Part shown: positions 63,936 to 64,000 of the stretch, one piece after another
Layout: every line of letters starts with the position of its first letter
Position numbering within the stretch: position 1 is the first letter of the stretch
NCBI RefSeq assembly: GCF_963678635.1
Contig: NC_087065.1
Coordinates: 47,372,381-47,436,380, forward strand
Direction of reading: 5' to 3'
Length of the DNA: 64,000 bases
DNA from: Symsagittifera roscoffensis
Taxonomy: Eukaryota; Xenacoelomorpha; Acoela; Convolutidae
Made by a program: the position numbers and the translations under genes
The notes under the pieces: generated by a model
Told to the model about the DNA's origin: nothing
What the model saw: the letters and a program-made list of their open reading frames with translations, nothing else
Database searches by the model: none

Positions 63936-64000
63936 TTGTTTTTGCAAACTGATACTTTCGGCCATTTTAGACTATTTTAGAGAGAGAAAAAACTAATTTT

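Overview
The window is animal nuclear DNA. It carries intron-containing genes with GT-AG splicing, a UBAC1 orthologue (a metazoan-type ubiquitin-ligase subunit), CLN3, the mitochondrial ribosomal protein gene MRPS25, one glycosyltransferase-31 exon, several retrotransposon classes and Tc1/mariner-like foldback elements. Host DNA is AT-rich with long T runs. The first 15.6 kb is clearly richer in G and C and almost wholly open reading frame. No species can be fixed from this; one CLN3 intron lacking a GT donor and one UBAC1 intron with a U12-like donor are the only lineage hints.

1-16.2 kb: the 3' part of a very large LTR retrotransposon of the Ty3/gypsy class, with its 5' end outside the window. 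The order is retropepsin, reverse transcriptase, RNase H, an unusually long spacer, integrase, an acidic spacer and a macro (ADP-ribose-binding) domain. After a 0.4 kb non-coding leader comes a second coding block: coiled coil, a complete SGNH/GDSL hydrolase domain, a degenerate second SGNH-like domain, then about 820 residues of unknown type. Third is an intact 949-codon ORF of unknown family, followed by a polypurine tract and a likely 3' LTR. The pol part carries many frameshifts; three in-frame TGA codons interrupt otherwise continuous frames; the last ORF is unbroken.

16.2-20.5 kb: a decayed APE-type LINE on the minus strand with an (AAC)n tail, a TATA-bearing LTR-like stretch, and the C-terminal end of a second non-LTR element with a zinc motif and restriction-like endonuclease domain.

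21.2-31.0 kb: MRPS25 (+) converges tail to tail on CLN3 (-, four exons, 469 codons). The 6.9 kb second intron of CLN3 holds two copies of another LINE family plus tandem repeats. 31.0-33.4 kb: an intronless coiled-coil gene diverging from CLN3, with a 317-bp MITE between the two start codons.

33.7-44.3 kb: UBAC1 (+), nine exons, 550 codons. Its 6.3 kb seventh intron is packed with dispersed repeats, SINE copies and a near-perfect 290-bp hairpin.

44.3-64 kb: mostly non-coding and repeat-rich: degenerate ~170-bp tandem arrays at two sites, two related foldback elements, a tRNA-headed SINE family with a recurrent core, and one GT31 exon (-) at 53.3-53.8 kb whose other exons are not visible.
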